64,000 nucleotides of DNA from Lantana camara (GCA_037501455.1 CM074856.1:51675001-51739000), one strand, 5' to 3'; numbered from the stretch's first letter, positions 22,676-34,125 are shown. A program made the numbers and translations. Notes: generated by a model from the letters alone, not told the origin.

Positions 22676-25361
22676 TGTAGCACCCATGACGAGAGCACCA
22701 CATCCCCCGCACTATGAATTCGGTCCATATATGAAATGGCTAATCCATACATGAACTAAACTCATAGCGAACGGAAGACAATAAAAGACCATCCTAGCTA
22801 GGCGGGATCTTACCCTGTAGCAAATCAATAATACCAGCGATGCGGAAGCAAGGCAATGACATTTGCAATATCCATAAGAAATAAATGTAATTCCATAGAA
22901 AAGTAAATACGGGTTCCACTAAATGATACACCTATCCTAACCTATCCCGAATCAATTCAACACAATAACATAGAACGGGTTCAACTAAAGTCCTAGAAAC
23001 CTATCCCGAGTTCAAAATAAATAAGTCCATTTGATAAGTAAATATAATATGTACTAAGTGTACACGTGCAGGACTTGAATAAGGACAAATGACTCAATCC
23101 CGCCTAGCAACCATAAGTGAGGAACCTAGAAGAGAAGGGGAAAAGAGGGATCAGTCTCTAAAAGACTGAGTGAGCAGGAGGTGTACATATATATCAAAAC
23201 ATGCACATGCAAGTTGTAAATCCCGAGCAACGTTTTAGTTAAAGTAGTTACCGTGACGGCAAGAAATCACTTAGGCTATGCTCGAACTTTACAACTATCA
23301 CTTTGGACACTTAGTTACAATTCAGGTTATCAGTGGCTCGACGAGTGAGCGTGCACAATCTCCAACCAAACTCCGACAGTGTACAATAATTAGGTTCCAG
23401 TTTTAAAGGTGATCATGCAAACCATTCGTTACCGTACAGTGCAATAGTGCGATAGTGTACTCAATCAATACAATCAGTCAGTGCAATCAATACAGTAACC
23501 CAAGGACAGCCCATGGTGCCGGACTCACCCCCAGTCTCCTTTTCCCTCCAATGATGGGAAGGTTGCAAGCCTTTCACTATCCAGTCATGGTGAGCGTTAG
23601 GAACATGACTCCCACGCCCGAGATTCCTTCCTCCACCCATTCCTAGTGGATTCAGGGTTCATCTCACAATGTGAGAAAGTACAAGAGATCACCGTCGGCC
23701 CGATGCCTCCCTGGATTACTTAATACACTCACCCTGGGCCCCAACCAATGTGCAGTACAGTATCTCGCCAAAACAGGAGTGATCAGTCAATAACAATAAC
23801 AATAGGTTCAGTTTCAATTACCATTTACTCGATAACTTGTTTGAACTTAAATATACTTATAATTATAGAATTTAGGCCAAAACTTACTCATGCAGGTTTT
23901 AGGGTTAATATATAACTAGATCGGAAAACACCCTCCCCTGACAAGCGATGGAATAAGACAAGTGTGCAGAACAAAGTTCACTCGGTCGATGATCTCTGCA
24001 CTGGAGAAGAACTGAATAAGAAGGGAAACAATGTGTACTCATGAGAGGAGACTCAATAATGATACCAATTACGACGCACGATATTGATATGAAATGGTAT
24101 GAAAGTCATCGAACGATATATAAGATAATAGGGTAAGGCATGATCATGTTCTTACGTGCAATTAGGGACAATTAGGTCATGTAACACTTACATTCATTAA
24201 ACGAGTTCAATTGCATGAAATTATGTGAGTAAAATGATGTAATAATACATAGACATGCAAGGGAAGTCACGGAATAACAATACACGAAGAAAACACGAAA
24301 ATACACTAAGACAGGGGTGGGAATGGCCTCGCCCACTCCGGGAACGGCCATGCCCAGTAGCTCCGCCCATGGGAACAGCCGTTCCAGTTCCACGCTTGAG
24401 CTGGGAGCGGTTGTTCCCAGTTCCCCGAACATCTTCCCGCGACTATAAAGAATTGGTGGAAATGTCTCCTGGGAAGGGCCGTTCCCAGCTCCAGTTCAAC
24501 ACGGGAACGGCCGTTCCCACCTGGTTCGCCTGGTACGAAGCAGAAACAGCAACAATGGCGTGAAAGATACACTCCACACACAAACACAACCCCAAACCAC
24601 TCCAAAAAGCATGAAATTAATACCACAGACCAAGTAAAACACGTAGATCACGTATTTGCACGTTAGAACTCATAAAACGGCCTTGATCACATAAAACTCA
24701 CACCCCGGTTACTATTTATCATCTTCCCAAATCATCACATAGGCATATATCCGAGGTACGAAAGCTATATCAAATTAAAGCACGTAACCAATAGAGCACG
24801 AATCTTACCTTAGGTCGTTGATCGGACGATTGGATCTTGAAAACCCGAACTTGAGGTCTTGGAGCCAAAATTGGGAATTTCTCCTTCTCTCTTCCTTCAT
24901 GGCTGCTGATCGATCAAAATGGGAAAAAAGGGATAAGGCTGGCCCTTTTAGGGCTGGTCAATCGGGTCGGTAGAAACGGGTAGGGTCAAGCAATATCCGG
25001 TCCACCCGGATCAGATTTAAAAAAGTTGGGCAATCAAATAGCTTCAGAAAAATAAAAGGTTAAGTATTTGAATCCGAATCACCGAAATGAACTCAGTAAT
25101 AAGGTTGGAATTCGAATCCGAATTCCCGGGCTCACGGTAGCCATGAAGGCCTCACAACACCCTAGTTAAAATTAGGTTCCTAACTTGCAATTATTGGACA
25201 ATTGAGTCCAAGTACAATTTTAATAAATTTCTAAAGCGCACATAACTAAATGAAATTATATGTTGAAATGTTTCACATGCGACGTCACATAAATCACATA
25301 ATTACATAATTAAACCCTCTCCTGACTTCGTACTTGACTTGTTGGAAAATGGGGCGTTACA
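22676..25361 (-). repeat. LARD-A 5' LTR (2686 bp)
   Basis: Plus-strand ends are TGTAGCACCC and GGGGCGTTACA. The conserved hairpin is at 23152-23168 (CAGTC...GACTG). The GC-palindrome cluster spans 24340-24518. The TAAAA duplication follows at 25362. Compared with 16392-19066 it has many substitutions and a ~30-bp insertion in the palindrome cluster. Confidence 0.92.
24340..24518. repeat. GC-palindrome cluster in LARD-A LTR
   Basis: The units are GGGAACGGCCATGCCC (24340-24355), GGGAACAGCCGTTCC (24371-24385), GGGAGCGGTTGTTCCC (24403-24418), GGGAAGGGCCGTTCCC (24471-24486) and the perfect GGGAACGGCCGTTCCC (24503-24518). The arm is GGGAAC with a GGCC-type centre. The other LTR copy carries a shorter, diverged set at 18041-18223. 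Confidence 0.88.
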
Positions 25362-25393
25362 TAAAAGCTGCTTTAATGGCCCTATTCCTAACA
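25362..25393 (-). repeat. Copia-1 3' LTR, inner end (right of LARD-A)
   Basis: After the TAAAA duplication the copia LTR resumes and ends CCTATTCCTAACA at 25393, i.e. sense TGTTAGGAATAGG. This matches the starts of the copia-3 (TGTTAGGAATAGTG) and copia-2 (TGTTGGGAATAGTG) LTRs. A degenerate polypurine tract (sense GGGCAAATCGAAGAT) follows at 25394-25408. Confidence 0.85.
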
Positions 25394-25409
25394 ATCTTCG
25401 ATTTGCCCG

Positions 25410-25920
25410 TCAAAGCCATTCAGGTGCTAATCTAAGACCCATCTTCTGAAGATGTGCTTCGAAAGCCTGTTGACTAGGGGCTTTTATGAGTGGATCTGCT
25501 ATGTTCTCTGTCGATGTGACCCTTTCAATTTGCACATCTCCTCTCTTGATTATATCACGGATTAAGCGATACTTCCTCAAAATGTGCTTGGTCCTTTGGT
25601 GAGATCTTGGTTCTCCTGCTTGAGCAACCGCCCCTGTGTTGTCATAAAACATTGTAACGGGGTCCTTAATGCTAGGAACTACACCCAACTCTTGGATGAA
25701 GTTTCTTGCCCAAACACCTTCCTTAGCTGCGTCATTTGCAGCTCAGTATTCAGCCTTAGTGGTCGAATCTAAAGTGGTAGCTTGCTTGGAACTTTTCCAA
25801 CTCACTGCTCCATCGTTCAGGCAGAATATATATCTCGACATGGATTTAAAGTCATCTGTGTCTGATTCAAAGCTTGCATCACGGTATCCTCTAATGACAA
25901 GATCTTGCTAGTCTCATTAA
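25410..25920 (-). pseudogene. RNase H domain, copia-1
   Basis: The frame shows the copia RNase H: DLVIRGYRDASFESD at the start, then SKQATTLDSTTKAEY, YDNTGAVAQA, HQRTKHILRKYRLIRD, and the C-terminal ENIADPLIKA...HLQKMGLR. A TGA at 25743-25745 sits where relatives have a sense codon after KAEY. The rest is open for about 170 codons. RNase H removes RNA from the RNA/DNA hybrid during reverse transcription. Confidence 0.85.
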
Positions 25921-26006
25921 ACCAAGAACAAATCCTTAGTTCTTCTCAAGTACTTAAGGATGTTCTTTATAGCAGTCCAGTGACCTTCACCAGGGTCAGA
26001 TTGGAA

Positions 26007-26998
26007 TCAGCTAGTCACGCTAAGTGCATAAGCCACATTCGGTTGAGTACATAGCATTGCATACATTATGCTTCCTATGGCTGATGCATAAGGAATTCTG
26101 GACATCCTGGACTTTTCAAGTTCAGTCTTGGGACACAGCTTCTTCAAAAGAACTGTTCCCGGGCCCATTGAAAGTTTTCCACATTTGGATTCTTCCATAC
26201 TAAACCTCTTTAGTATTTTGTCTATGTAAACCTATTGTGATAATCCTAACAATCTCCAAGATCTATCCCGATAGATCTTTATCCCGAAAATGTTGGATGC
26301 ATCACCACGATCCTTCATCTCAAATTGGTTTGATAACCAAGTATTTGTTCCTTTCATGTCATCCTTCGCATTCCTAATGAGAAGGATGTCATCTACATAA
26401 AGTATCAAAAATTAAATCAAGGTTTCCAATTCTTTCTTGTACACGCAGGATTCATTAGGATTTTAAATAAAGCCAAAAATTTGACTGCTTCATCAAACCA
26501 AATATTCCAATTCCTAGCAGCTTGTTTCAATCCGTAGATTGAACGTTGGAGCTTACAAACCTTTTGTTCGCTCCCACTGAATGTGAAACCCATGGGTTGC
26601 TCCATGTAAATGTCTTTGTCAATGTCTCCATTGAGAAAGGCAGTTTTCACATCCATTTGCCATATTTCATAGTCATAATACGCTGCAATGGCAAGCAATA
26701 TCCTAATGGACTTTTGCATTGCAACCGGGGAGAAGGTTTCATCAAAGTCTACACCTGGTCTTTGAGTGAAACCATTAGCAACTAATCTTGCTTTAAAGGC
26801 TGCCACGCTTCCATCTACTCCAAGCTTGTACTTATATATCCATTTGCACCCTATAGGCCCGATCCCATCAGGTGGATCAACCAAGGTCCAAACTTGGTTA
26901 GAGTACATGGAATCCATTTTGTATTTCATTGCTTCTTTCCACTGTTCGCAGTCCGAATCTAACAGTGCCTCCTCATAAGTTAATGGATCATTATCCAT
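26007..26998 (-). pseudogene. Reverse transcriptase, copia-1
   Basis: The upstream frame (26998-26417) carries MDNDPLTYEEALLDSD, QVWTLVDPP, ETFSPVAMQKSIRILLA, QMDVKTAFLNGDID and CKLQRSIYGLKQA, the fingers and palm of copia RT. The catalytic YVDD is at 26388-26399 but in another frame, after a frameshift and an in-frame TAA. The thumb region continues at 26198-26007 (IPYASAIGSIMYAM, RPNVAYAL-like). RT therefore needs at least two repairs to be read through; this copy is inactive. Confidence 0.88.
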
Positions 26999-27115
26999 TT
27001 GAGATATTTGGTGGAGAAAACCATACCATCTCTCTGGTGTCTAGGAATGAATTTAGAACGTCTTATTTGAGGAGGATTTTTGCGTGTATCACTCTCTTAG
27101 ATTGGCTGAGGGACG

Positions 27116-27401
27116 TTAGTCTCCAACTTGGCATGGGACCTTGGTCTCGAACTTCTTCGAGTTCTGTGATCTTGCCTTTCTTCTCTTTAAGGAACGAGTC
27201 CTCAAGAAAAGTGCGTTTCTTGTCACAAAGACCTTTTGTTCAAGAGGATCATAGAAATAATATCCTATTGACTCTTTAGGATATCCTACGAAGTTATATA
27301 AGCTTGATCTAGCTTCAAGCTTATCTCCCACTGTCCTCTTCACGTAAGCAATCTCCCACTGTCCTCTTCACGTAAGCAGGACAACCCCAAATTCTTAAGT
27401 A
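27116..27401 (-). pseudogene. Integrase C-terminal part, copia-1 (downstream of solo LTR)
   Basis: After the solo LTR, coding resumes with YLRIWGCPAYVKR, spelled across the insertion border, then GDKLEARSSLYNFVGYPKES and YYFYDPLEQKVFVTRNA. This is the typical copia integrase C-terminus (GAG-pre-integrase lineage wording). The target-site sequence AGAAT is at 27402-27406. The 27116 end merges into degenerate linker before RT at 26998. A short direct repeat (CTCCCACTGTCCTCTTCACG, 27328-27376) duplicates about 27 bp here. Confidence 0.8.
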
Positions 27402-27406
27402 AGAAT

Positions 27407-28870
27407 TGTTAGTGTGTAATTTGTACCTCAATTTTCTTAATTTTCCCCCGTGTGATTAACTGAAAATATGCTTAATTTGGCTTAAATATGGCTTTATAGG
27501 TCTACTGGAGCTAAAATGAAGGATTATGCAAATCTGGACTAAAAGAAGTTATAAGTGCAGAAAATGAACTGAGCCATGACCGTAAGCCATGATCATCCCT
27601 TAAGCTAAGGGCGACGCAGTAGAGACTCTGGTCAGCAGTTGCGGCTGACTTTCCTTTCTTGTAACTTGATCCACTTGCAGCTGCTCTAACTCAGTTTTGT
27701 GCGTCTCAATACTGAAGCACAAGATTTTGGGACTTGCAAAAGGAATCTTTGCCTTAAAGTGTGTGCCCAACTTGCAAAACTTAGTTTTATAAACTAGATT
27801 TAGAAGCAAAACAGCATAATTCAGCTTTGGGGGCCTGGAGAGGAGTTGCGCAGCAGCTGGGGCTACTGGAACACAGCAAGAACAGGGGGTTTACTCCCCT
27901 GTTTCGATCAGAGCAAGAATTCCTCCTTCTTTCCCTCTTTTACTTGAATTTCATAGATAGTTTATGGATTAGTTTAACATATGTTTTGTAGACAAGCTTA
28001 GCTAGTTTAAATTCAATTCTTTACAGTTTGTTAGCTCTATATTTTCTGTAAATATGAACAGCAGCTGAACCTCTATTCCTAGTTAAGTTATTTCTAAGAT
28101 TCATGCTATGATTTGTGAGATCTAATTGTTTTCCATGCTTTCGATCCCTGGTATGTTGTATGCATCTGATTTTATTGATATAAGTATATTGATAGATGAT
28201 TAATTTGGCCAATTTATTGTCTTGAAACTTACCTTGCAAACCGCATAAACTGAATTGATCCGTAATTGTCGATTTAAGTATGCTAAGGGTTAACTATCAT
28301 CGGGGCTTACCTCCATGTTTGCTTGCGTATGATAGGGTGCATGCACAATAGTTTAAACATTCCAAGCTTCTTGAGTTTGTTGGCTAGGGTCGGTGTCCTT
28401 TTCGTCCTTAAGGCTGCCATTAAATTAAATCTTGAGATCGTATCTACGGGGTTGTTTAGTGGTTAGGGAGTTGGTTAAAGATCGTATCTTAATCACCGAA
28501 TAAGTTAGAAAGGACGAGGTTGTCAGAGCTTGTTGACGCTATAGCTGGTTTATCAATGGATTTTAAGCTTATTTATGCATCAATGATCAAACTATGAATC
28601 GGGAGAATAACTTGACTAGAGTTGTATTTTCCTAATCCTTTTGAGTTTATGTTCCTTAGTTAGTATTTAATTTCAGCTTGTTCTTTAAATTCTTGTACTT
28701 AGTTTATTTCGTTAACCCCTCCCCCCCGTTTTATTTTTGTTGCTTGTTTGCTTGGCTATCGGAGATTAATAGAACCAACCAATCTCTGTGGGATCGACCC
28801 TTTACCACTATACACAATTTATTGTGTTTGGTAGTTTAGGAATATTATTTGGTGGATTCGGCACCCATCA
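27407..28870 (+). mobile_element. Solo LTR (1464 bp) in copia-1 integrase, TSD AGAAT
   Basis: The unit begins TGTTAGTGTG, ends GGCACCCATCA, and is flanked by AGAAT (27402-27406 and 28871-28875). It has no internal domain and no second LTR. Near the end AATCTCTGTGGGATCGACCC resembles sequence found close to the LTR 3' end of Athila/Tat-type Ty3/gypsy elements, which suggests plus-strand sense. Family assignment is tentative. A solo LTR arises by recombination between the two LTRs of a full element. Its ORFs (27600-27809, 28021-28239) are not recognisable. Confidence 0.85.
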
Positions 28871-29540
28871 AGAATAGTTAGGGATTTTGCCAAACCACAT
28901 CTCAAATGGGGTTTTGGGTACAGATTTGGAGGGAACAAGATTCAGAATCTTAATTACTGATTCTAGGACATACACCCAGAGTGAAGATGGCAATTCAGTG
29001 GAACTCATCATGAAACAAACCATATCAAGTAAGGTTCTGTTCCTTATCTCCGAAACTCCATTCAATTGAGGAGTTCCCGGAGGAGTCCACTGAGAGATAA
29101 TTCTATTATCTCTGAGATGACTAAGGAATTCGTCACTTAGATATTCGCCACCTCGATCAAATCGAAATGCCTTAATATTGTGACCGGTTTGGTTCTTAAC
29201 CTCCTTTTGAAATTCCAAGAATTTCTCAAAGGCTTCAGATTTCTACTTCATTAAGTACACATAACCAAAACGACTAAAGTCATCTATGAAGGTTATGAAA
29301 TATTGATGATTATTTCTCGTACTTACTAAGTGGTCCACAAACATCAGTATGGATTAAATCCAATACTTTAGTGGCACGTTCCACTTTACCATTAAAGGGA
29401 GTTTTGTCCATCTTTCCTTTAATACATGATTCACAATGAGTTAATGCTTTAAGTTCATTATCGTAGAATGATCCTAAATTAGTTAACTTAGCAATCCTGT
29501 CTTTGGAAACGTGGCCTAAACGTGCGTGCCATAAAGAAGC
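28871..29540 (-). pseudogene. Integrase zinc and core region, copia-1 (upstream of solo LTR)
   Basis: 29300-29540 holds LWHARLGHVS and CESCIKGK, the HHCC zinc motif, then HTDVCGPLS with the first catalytic Asp. A degenerate stretch near 29220-29290 follows. 28871-29218 then holds FDRGGEYLSDEFL (second Asp), GVSEIRNRTLLDM (catalytic Glu) and PFEMWFGKIPNYS, where the solo LTR cuts in. Integrase ahead of RT fixes the copia superfamily. Confidence 0.86.
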
Positions 29541-29542
29541 CT

Positions 29543-29940
29543 TTAATATTTATATAATATTTTTATATTCAGAATATTAGTGTCTTTAGTTGTATAAAGT
29601 CCATTAGATAATGTACCAAGTAAAAGGGAAGTTTTATTCTTCTTAAGATAAAAGTTTCTATTTCTAGAAAAAGTCTCAAAACTTTCACAATCAAGTATTG
29701 GAATGGAAATGATATTATGGATAATAGAAGGTACATTTAAGACTTTGTTCAAAGCTAAAGTAAAGACACCTAAATCTAATCTACACGTTCCAATGGCTTG
29801 AGCTTGAACGCTTGATCCATTCCTAACCTTCAAGACGTATTCTCCTTCTTCGAGCTATCGAACCTCATTTAGCATCTGTTCATCATTACAGATATGAGCT
29901 CCACAGCCGATATCAAATACCTAAGAATTAGAATCAATAG
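29543..29940 (-). pseudogene. Protease region, copia-1
   Basis: Open segments spell NSKVFDIGCGAHIC-like active-site sequence near 29900 (relatives have a D[ST]G triad; here it reads DIGCGAHIC), then the conserved flap and tail: LKVRNGSSVQAQAIGTC, LNKVLNVPSIIHNIISIP and KNKTSLLLGTLSNGLY. Stops at about 29840 and 29925 break the frame. The order between gag knuckle and integrase fits the aspartic protease that processes the copia polyprotein. Confidence 0.75.
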
Positions 29941-29989
29941 ATAGATTTACTTCAATAATAAACGCAAATTTCTTTAGAGTATCCTTGTA

Positions 29990-30223
29990 CTATTGGCAGT
30001 TCCTCTTCCAATGCCCCAAGCCACAATGGTAGCAAACGTCCTCTCTCTGATATCTTTTCTTCTTGGCTTTTCTCTTTTTAACCCCTCCATCGGGCTTAAG
30101 AGATCCCTTCTTCTTGGGAACTTTCTTCCCTTTGCCTTTAGAAGGCCTAGAAGAGGAAGTGACCATCATTACTTTGTGATCCTTCTTGATAGTGTCTTCA
30201 GCAGTCACAAGTTGACTAATCAG
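29990..30223 (-). pseudogene. Gag zinc-knuckle segment, copia-1
   Basis: A lysine-rich linker (KGKGKKVPKKKG) leads to the nucleocapsid knuckle CYHCGLGHWKRNC. The spacing is CX2CX3HX4C, one residue shorter than the usual CX2CX4HX4C, so one codon has been lost in the knuckle. A stop separates it from the capsid part at about 30224. Confidence 0.82.
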
Positions 30224-30780
30224 CTAAGCTACAGTAGCATGAGGATGATTCATATTGAAGTTTAACACGAAACGATTGAATGATGGTGGAAGCGACCCGA
30301 GCAACAAATCCACAGTGAGTTCTTCACTCAGTGGCATTTCCATGGAGGTCAGTTTCTCGTTCAAAGCAAGAAACTTAAGATCGTGCTCATGGACACTTGT
30401 ACCTTCTTTCATTCTGAGATAAAAGAGATCCTTAGAGGTGTTGTACCTTAGAACACGCTCTTTGGGGTGGTACAATTGCTTGAGATGGTCATAAATCTCC
30501 CAAGCGTTTTCCATAGACTCGTGTTGCCTTTGCATATCCAGAGACATTTGGCCAACATGAGGCAACGGGCTTGAAGATTATCTTCAGACCATTTCGCGAT
30601 CGTCTCTCTTTCGGTGCGAGTCAGAGCCTCGCCTTTAGCGACAGGCTCTCCCTCGAAGAGAACATATCTTCTCTTTTCAGAATCTAAAACTATCTGTAGA
30701 TTCCAAAGCCAATCAGAGTAATTGGGCCCCGTCAACTTGTTTGATTCGAGGATGGATACCAAAGGGTTTTTGGTTGCCAT
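30224..30780 (-). pseudogene. Gag capsid region, copia-1 (frameshifted)
   Basis: The ATG at 30780 starts MATKNPLVSILESNKLTGPN, the normal N-terminus of copia gag of the UBN2 type, with NYSDWLWNLQIVLDSEKR after it. Near 30560 the frame shifts and continues in the second frame with MSLDMQRQHESMENAWEIYD, LKQLYHPKERVLRY and LLLGSLPPSFNRFVLNFNMN. Together they span about 185 codons of the gag domain. The start is supported by the leader relationship with copia-3. Confidence 0.86.
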
Positions 30781-32262
30781 TTTAGAATGTAGAGAGTCAC
30801 AGAACTACAACCTAAATGGAAAAACAGAGAAATCATGAGCATGCTGAATAATAACGATTACATATTATCAAGGTCTTTAGAAATATGTTCTCCCACTGTT
30901 TTTAAAAAGTCTATAAATCCCAAACGACTTTAGAAGAAACTTATTTTCTCAATGGGTACTAGGATTCCAAGCATTCTTAGTTTTGGACCCACGACTCGTG
31001 AGACATCCAAAGGTCTAAGAATCTTTAGGTAGGTACTAATTGCTGATTCCATCCTCATGGAATTCCTAGTAATATTTTTGCATCACTAATCTTTCAATCA
31101 TGGACCCAAGACTCGTTAGATATCCATATCTACTTTAGTGTTGAGCAGGATCCATCAATCATAAGATCTCAATCAAACTAAGTCCGGAATAACCCATGAC
31201 TCGTAAGACATTGCCCATTCTAAAATGGTCAAGAAATATTAATTATTTGAAATAATTAATCAGGAAACTAAGACTTAATAAGCTACACTAATTACCCCAC
31301 GACTCATGAGACAGCAATTTGTTTCACTTATTAAGTCCTAAATCCTATTGATGGAATGCTAGGGATTCTATTACCGTGATAAAATAACTACTTATTCAAA
31401 ATTGCTCAATATTTAATAAAGGGATTTTCGAATTTCCAGAGATTTATCGGGAATGACCTCACCAACATATAATGTTATCTAAATTTTAATTGTCTTGTTT
31501 AATGCAGTTTCACATAAAATGCATCACAGAAGCAATTAGCAGATAAAATGTCCTAGCATGATACTAATTATGAGATGATTATGGGTATCCTATCTTATAT
31601 GTGGTTTTGGGAGCCACTCCAAAATCACTAGTTCTAACATTCATGCCACATAAGACAGTTAATGTCACATAGAGGTACAGAATTTAATGGAAAAATGCCC
31701 AATCTATTACATTTAATAGAAACCCTCCAAAACAGTTTGAGGGGTCTTCTTATGGCTACCGTTCTTCAAGTGCTCTTTATGGATCCTTCTTATTCCATGG
31801 GTGCTTGTCTCCAAAATGAAAATAAAACCTCACTTCCTAAGTTCTACTCTCTTTACATAAAGTAATATGGCTCAATCTTCATATTGATCATAAACAAATA
31901 CACGGGGCATACCCCGACCCAAAAACAATAATAAGGAAAGCCACATAATAAACACATAACATTACGCACATAAGTAGGGCTCCAACCCCAATTGAAAACG
32001 CGCAACTATGGGGCTCTGACCCTAATTAAAATCATCCATGTGCAAAATTTTAAACATACATAAGACTAACCCATGATCACCTAAACTAGAATGCTTCCGC
32101 TTGAATTTAAATTTACCAATTAAATTTAAAATTCCCTTTACTTCAAGTTGCAACTAACTTAAGTAATTTGAATGATGACAAAACCATAATTAATTCAAAA
32201 TTAACATTTTGTCAAAAATATCATTCAAAATGATATTTATAATTTACTCAAAAAATTCAAAA
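30781..32262 (-). other. Long 5' leader of copia-1 with four repeated motifs, truncated
   Basis: A non-coding leader precedes gag and matches, in reverse orientation, the copia-3 leader (about 55180-56560): shared are the CACTGTTTTT/AAAACAGTG block, the ATGCCCCG/CGGGGCAT block and TTGGAGCC stretches. The motif CCCACGACTCGTGAGAC (plus strand) recurs at 30988, 31105, 31193 and 31296 with small changes. The PBS and 5' LTR that should follow are missing. The 67-codon ORF at 31662-31865 is not meaningful. Confidence 0.75.
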
Positions 32263-32535
32263 TGAATCTACAACCACCAGTGCTCCTCCATGTACTTCTA
32301 CAGATGCTGGTAATCGCACTGTTTCTCCACTTGTTCAAGATTCACCTTCTGTCACTTTTTCTACAGATCAATACCAATAATTACTCGCCTTAATCCAACA
32401 TCTACCATCTCATATGGCCAATCAAGCTTATGTTTTAACTCCAATGCAAACTTCGGGAAAAACCACTAATACTTTAAAATCTTAATTCCAATCAGGTATT
32501 TTCTCAACTTTTTCATGTTTGGCAAATAAAGATAA
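32262..32535 (+). pseudogene. Fragment of another copia gag-pol (post-knuckle region)
   Basis: In one plus-strand frame this reads SAPPCTSTDAGNRTVSPL, FSTDQYQ, stop, LLALIQHLPSHMANQAYVLT and TSGKTTNTLKS, stop. The QYQ-LLALIQ wording is typical of the spacer between gag zinc knuckle and protease in several copia lineages. It has two stops and no flanking domains. Its left edge is the breakpoint of copia-1 and its right edge abuts the gypsy-2 RT fragment, so several rearrangements met here. Confidence 0.5.
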
Positions 32536-32544
32536 TGGATTTTC

Positions 32545-33779
32545 CACACTGGCGCTACCTTCAGAGTTTGAAAACTAGCCTCACACTTGTCATCCCAGTC
32601 AAACTTTATTTCCTTGTCAGTTAACCGGGTCAACGGGGCTGCAATCTTAGAGAAATCCTTAACAAATCGACGATAATATCATGCTAACCCAAGAAAACTT
32701 CTGATCTCTGAGGTATTCCTCGGTCTCTCCCAATGTAACACGGTTTCAATCTCAGTTGGATCAATCTCAATCCCATTGCCTGAAATGATATGGCCTAGAA
32801 AGACAACTCTGTCGATCCAAAACTCAAACTTACTGAACTTAGCGTAAAGCTTATGTTCCCTTAGTGTTTCCAAGACAATCTGAAGATGTTGTGCATGCTC
32901 TTCGGCAGACTTCGAATACACCATAATATCGTCTATAAAGATCACCACAAACTTAACTAGGAATGGCCTGAACACCCGGTGCATCATGTCCATAAACACA
33001 GCTAGGGCATTGGTTAACCCAAACGGCATCACAACGAACTCAAAATGCTCATGCCGAGTATTGAACCTGGTCGTCGGTATATCCTCCTCCCTAATACGCA
33101 ACTTATAATAACCCTGCCTCAAATCTAACTTGGAGTAAACCTTGGAACCCTGCAGAATATCGAACAACTCCTCGATGTGAGGCAAAGGGTACTTGTTCTT
33201 CACGGTCATCCGGTTCAACTCGCGGTAATCAATGCACATCCGTAACGTTCCATCTTTCTTCTTTACAGACAAAACGGGAGCACCCCACGGAGAAGTGCTC
33301 GGACGAATGTACCCGCAAACTAAAAGCTCGTCAAGCTGCATTTTCAGCTCCTTTAAGTCAGTAGGAGTCATCCTGTAGGGAGTCTTCGAGAAAGGATCTG
33401 CTCCAGGATAGAGGTCTATTACAAACTCGATGTCCCTATCGGGTGGTAGAGAACCCAAAGTCTCAGGAAAAACATCGGCATACTCTTGCACGACCTCCGT
33501 CTCCTCAAGTTTGGCCTGATCCTTTGGGTTATTCAAGAGATAGGCCACAAAACCTGTCGCACCTTCCCGGATCAGTTTACTTGCCTCAACAAAGGAAATA
33601 AACGGGCTTGAGTTCTCTCTCTCACCCGTAAACACAATTGAACCAAAGGAGACCTTCTTCTCACGACAATCCATCATAGCCCTATGCTCAAACAACCAAT
33701 CCATACCAAGAATTACCCCATATCTCTGCATCGGCATCTCGATCAACTCAACCAAAAAAACACGGCCCTCAAAACTCAC
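32545..33779 (-). pseudogene. Protease tail and reverse transcriptase, gypsy-2 (3' truncated)
   Basis: 366 open codons carry [14 protein letters not shown], the linker [19 protein letters not shown] blocks [52 protein letters not shown] and catalytic FIDDIM (near residue 280), and end LRSFLGLA-like. A TGA replaces the Gly codon of [10 protein letters not shown] at about 32680. The same frame continues [19 protein letters not shown] to 32545, where homology stops. The RMCIDYREL block is present here and absent in gypsy-1. The ATG at 33779 is internal. Confidence 0.93.
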
Positions 33780-34125
33780 CAGTCACTCCCAGTACACTCT
33801 ACAAGTAACCAAATATCCCCCGAGGGGAGAACTCACCACATAATCATGCGTACATAAGGATACAGGCAAGGACATAGAAGAAGCAATATTTGGGAAAATA
33901 AAAGAATGAGTAGCCCCAGGATCAAATAATGCATGCAATGTAGTGCCATGGATGCTAATTGTACTTCAATAACGGCGTTAGGATCAATTTCCACAGCTTC
34001 TTCCTCCTCACCTCCCAAAGCATTGGCCCTAGCTTGGATAGCGGGCCATTGGTTACCTCCCTGAGCATGTCCCTGACTCTTTTTTGGGCAGGTACTCAAC
34101 ATGTGGTCCGGTGCTCCACAACCAT
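33780..34125 (-). pseudogene. Second zinc knuckle and protease active site, gypsy-2
   Basis: The segment starts at the LARD-B junction with PDHMLSTCPKKSQG, completing the knuckle begun at 45434 (CYGCNAP). Then come ARANALGGEEEEAVEIDPNAV and, after a frameshift near 33960, HALFDPGATHSFIF (protease active site) and VVSSPRGYLV. Stops near 33790 separate it from the RT frame. The two halves of one CCHC motif lying 11.3 kb apart prove the LARD-B insertion point. Confidence 0.85.

Larger units (their letters stand above)
16392..25361 (-). mobile_element. LARD-A: non-autonomous long-LTR Ty3/gypsy derivative, TSD TAAAA
   Basis: Two related LTRs (16392-19066 and 22676-25361) enclose 3.6 kb without gag or pol. 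TAAAA flanks the whole unit. The PBS (22656-22667) and PPT (19067-19080) are in the expected places for minus-strand sense. The termini (sense TGTAACGCCCC or TGTAATGCCCC ... GGGTGCTACA) and LTR blocks match gypsy-1 and gypsy-2, so their proteins or those of relatives are the likely source of mobilisation. By eye the two LTRs differ by several percent and by indels, making this copy clearly older than LARD-B. Confidence 0.93.
15970..32262 (-). mobile_element. Ty1/copia LTR retrotransposon copia-1, interrupted and 5'-truncated
   Basis: Minus-strand order is leader, gag, protease, integrase, RT and RNase H, then PPT and 3' LTR; integrase before RT is diagnostic of Ty1/copia. The 3' LTR is truncated at about 15970 and split by LARD-A (16392-25361). 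A solo LTR (27407-28870) splits the integrase. The 5' LTR and primer-binding site are absent: the leader ends abruptly near 32262 against a fragment of another copia. Many domains keep long open stretches, so this is the best preserved coding copy of its lineage in the window. Confidence 0.9.

Noticed and set aside
30988..31312. CRISPR-like spaced repeats
   Set aside because: Only four diverged copies in a plant retrotransposon leader with unequal spacing and no associated genes; the sequence is eukaryotic.
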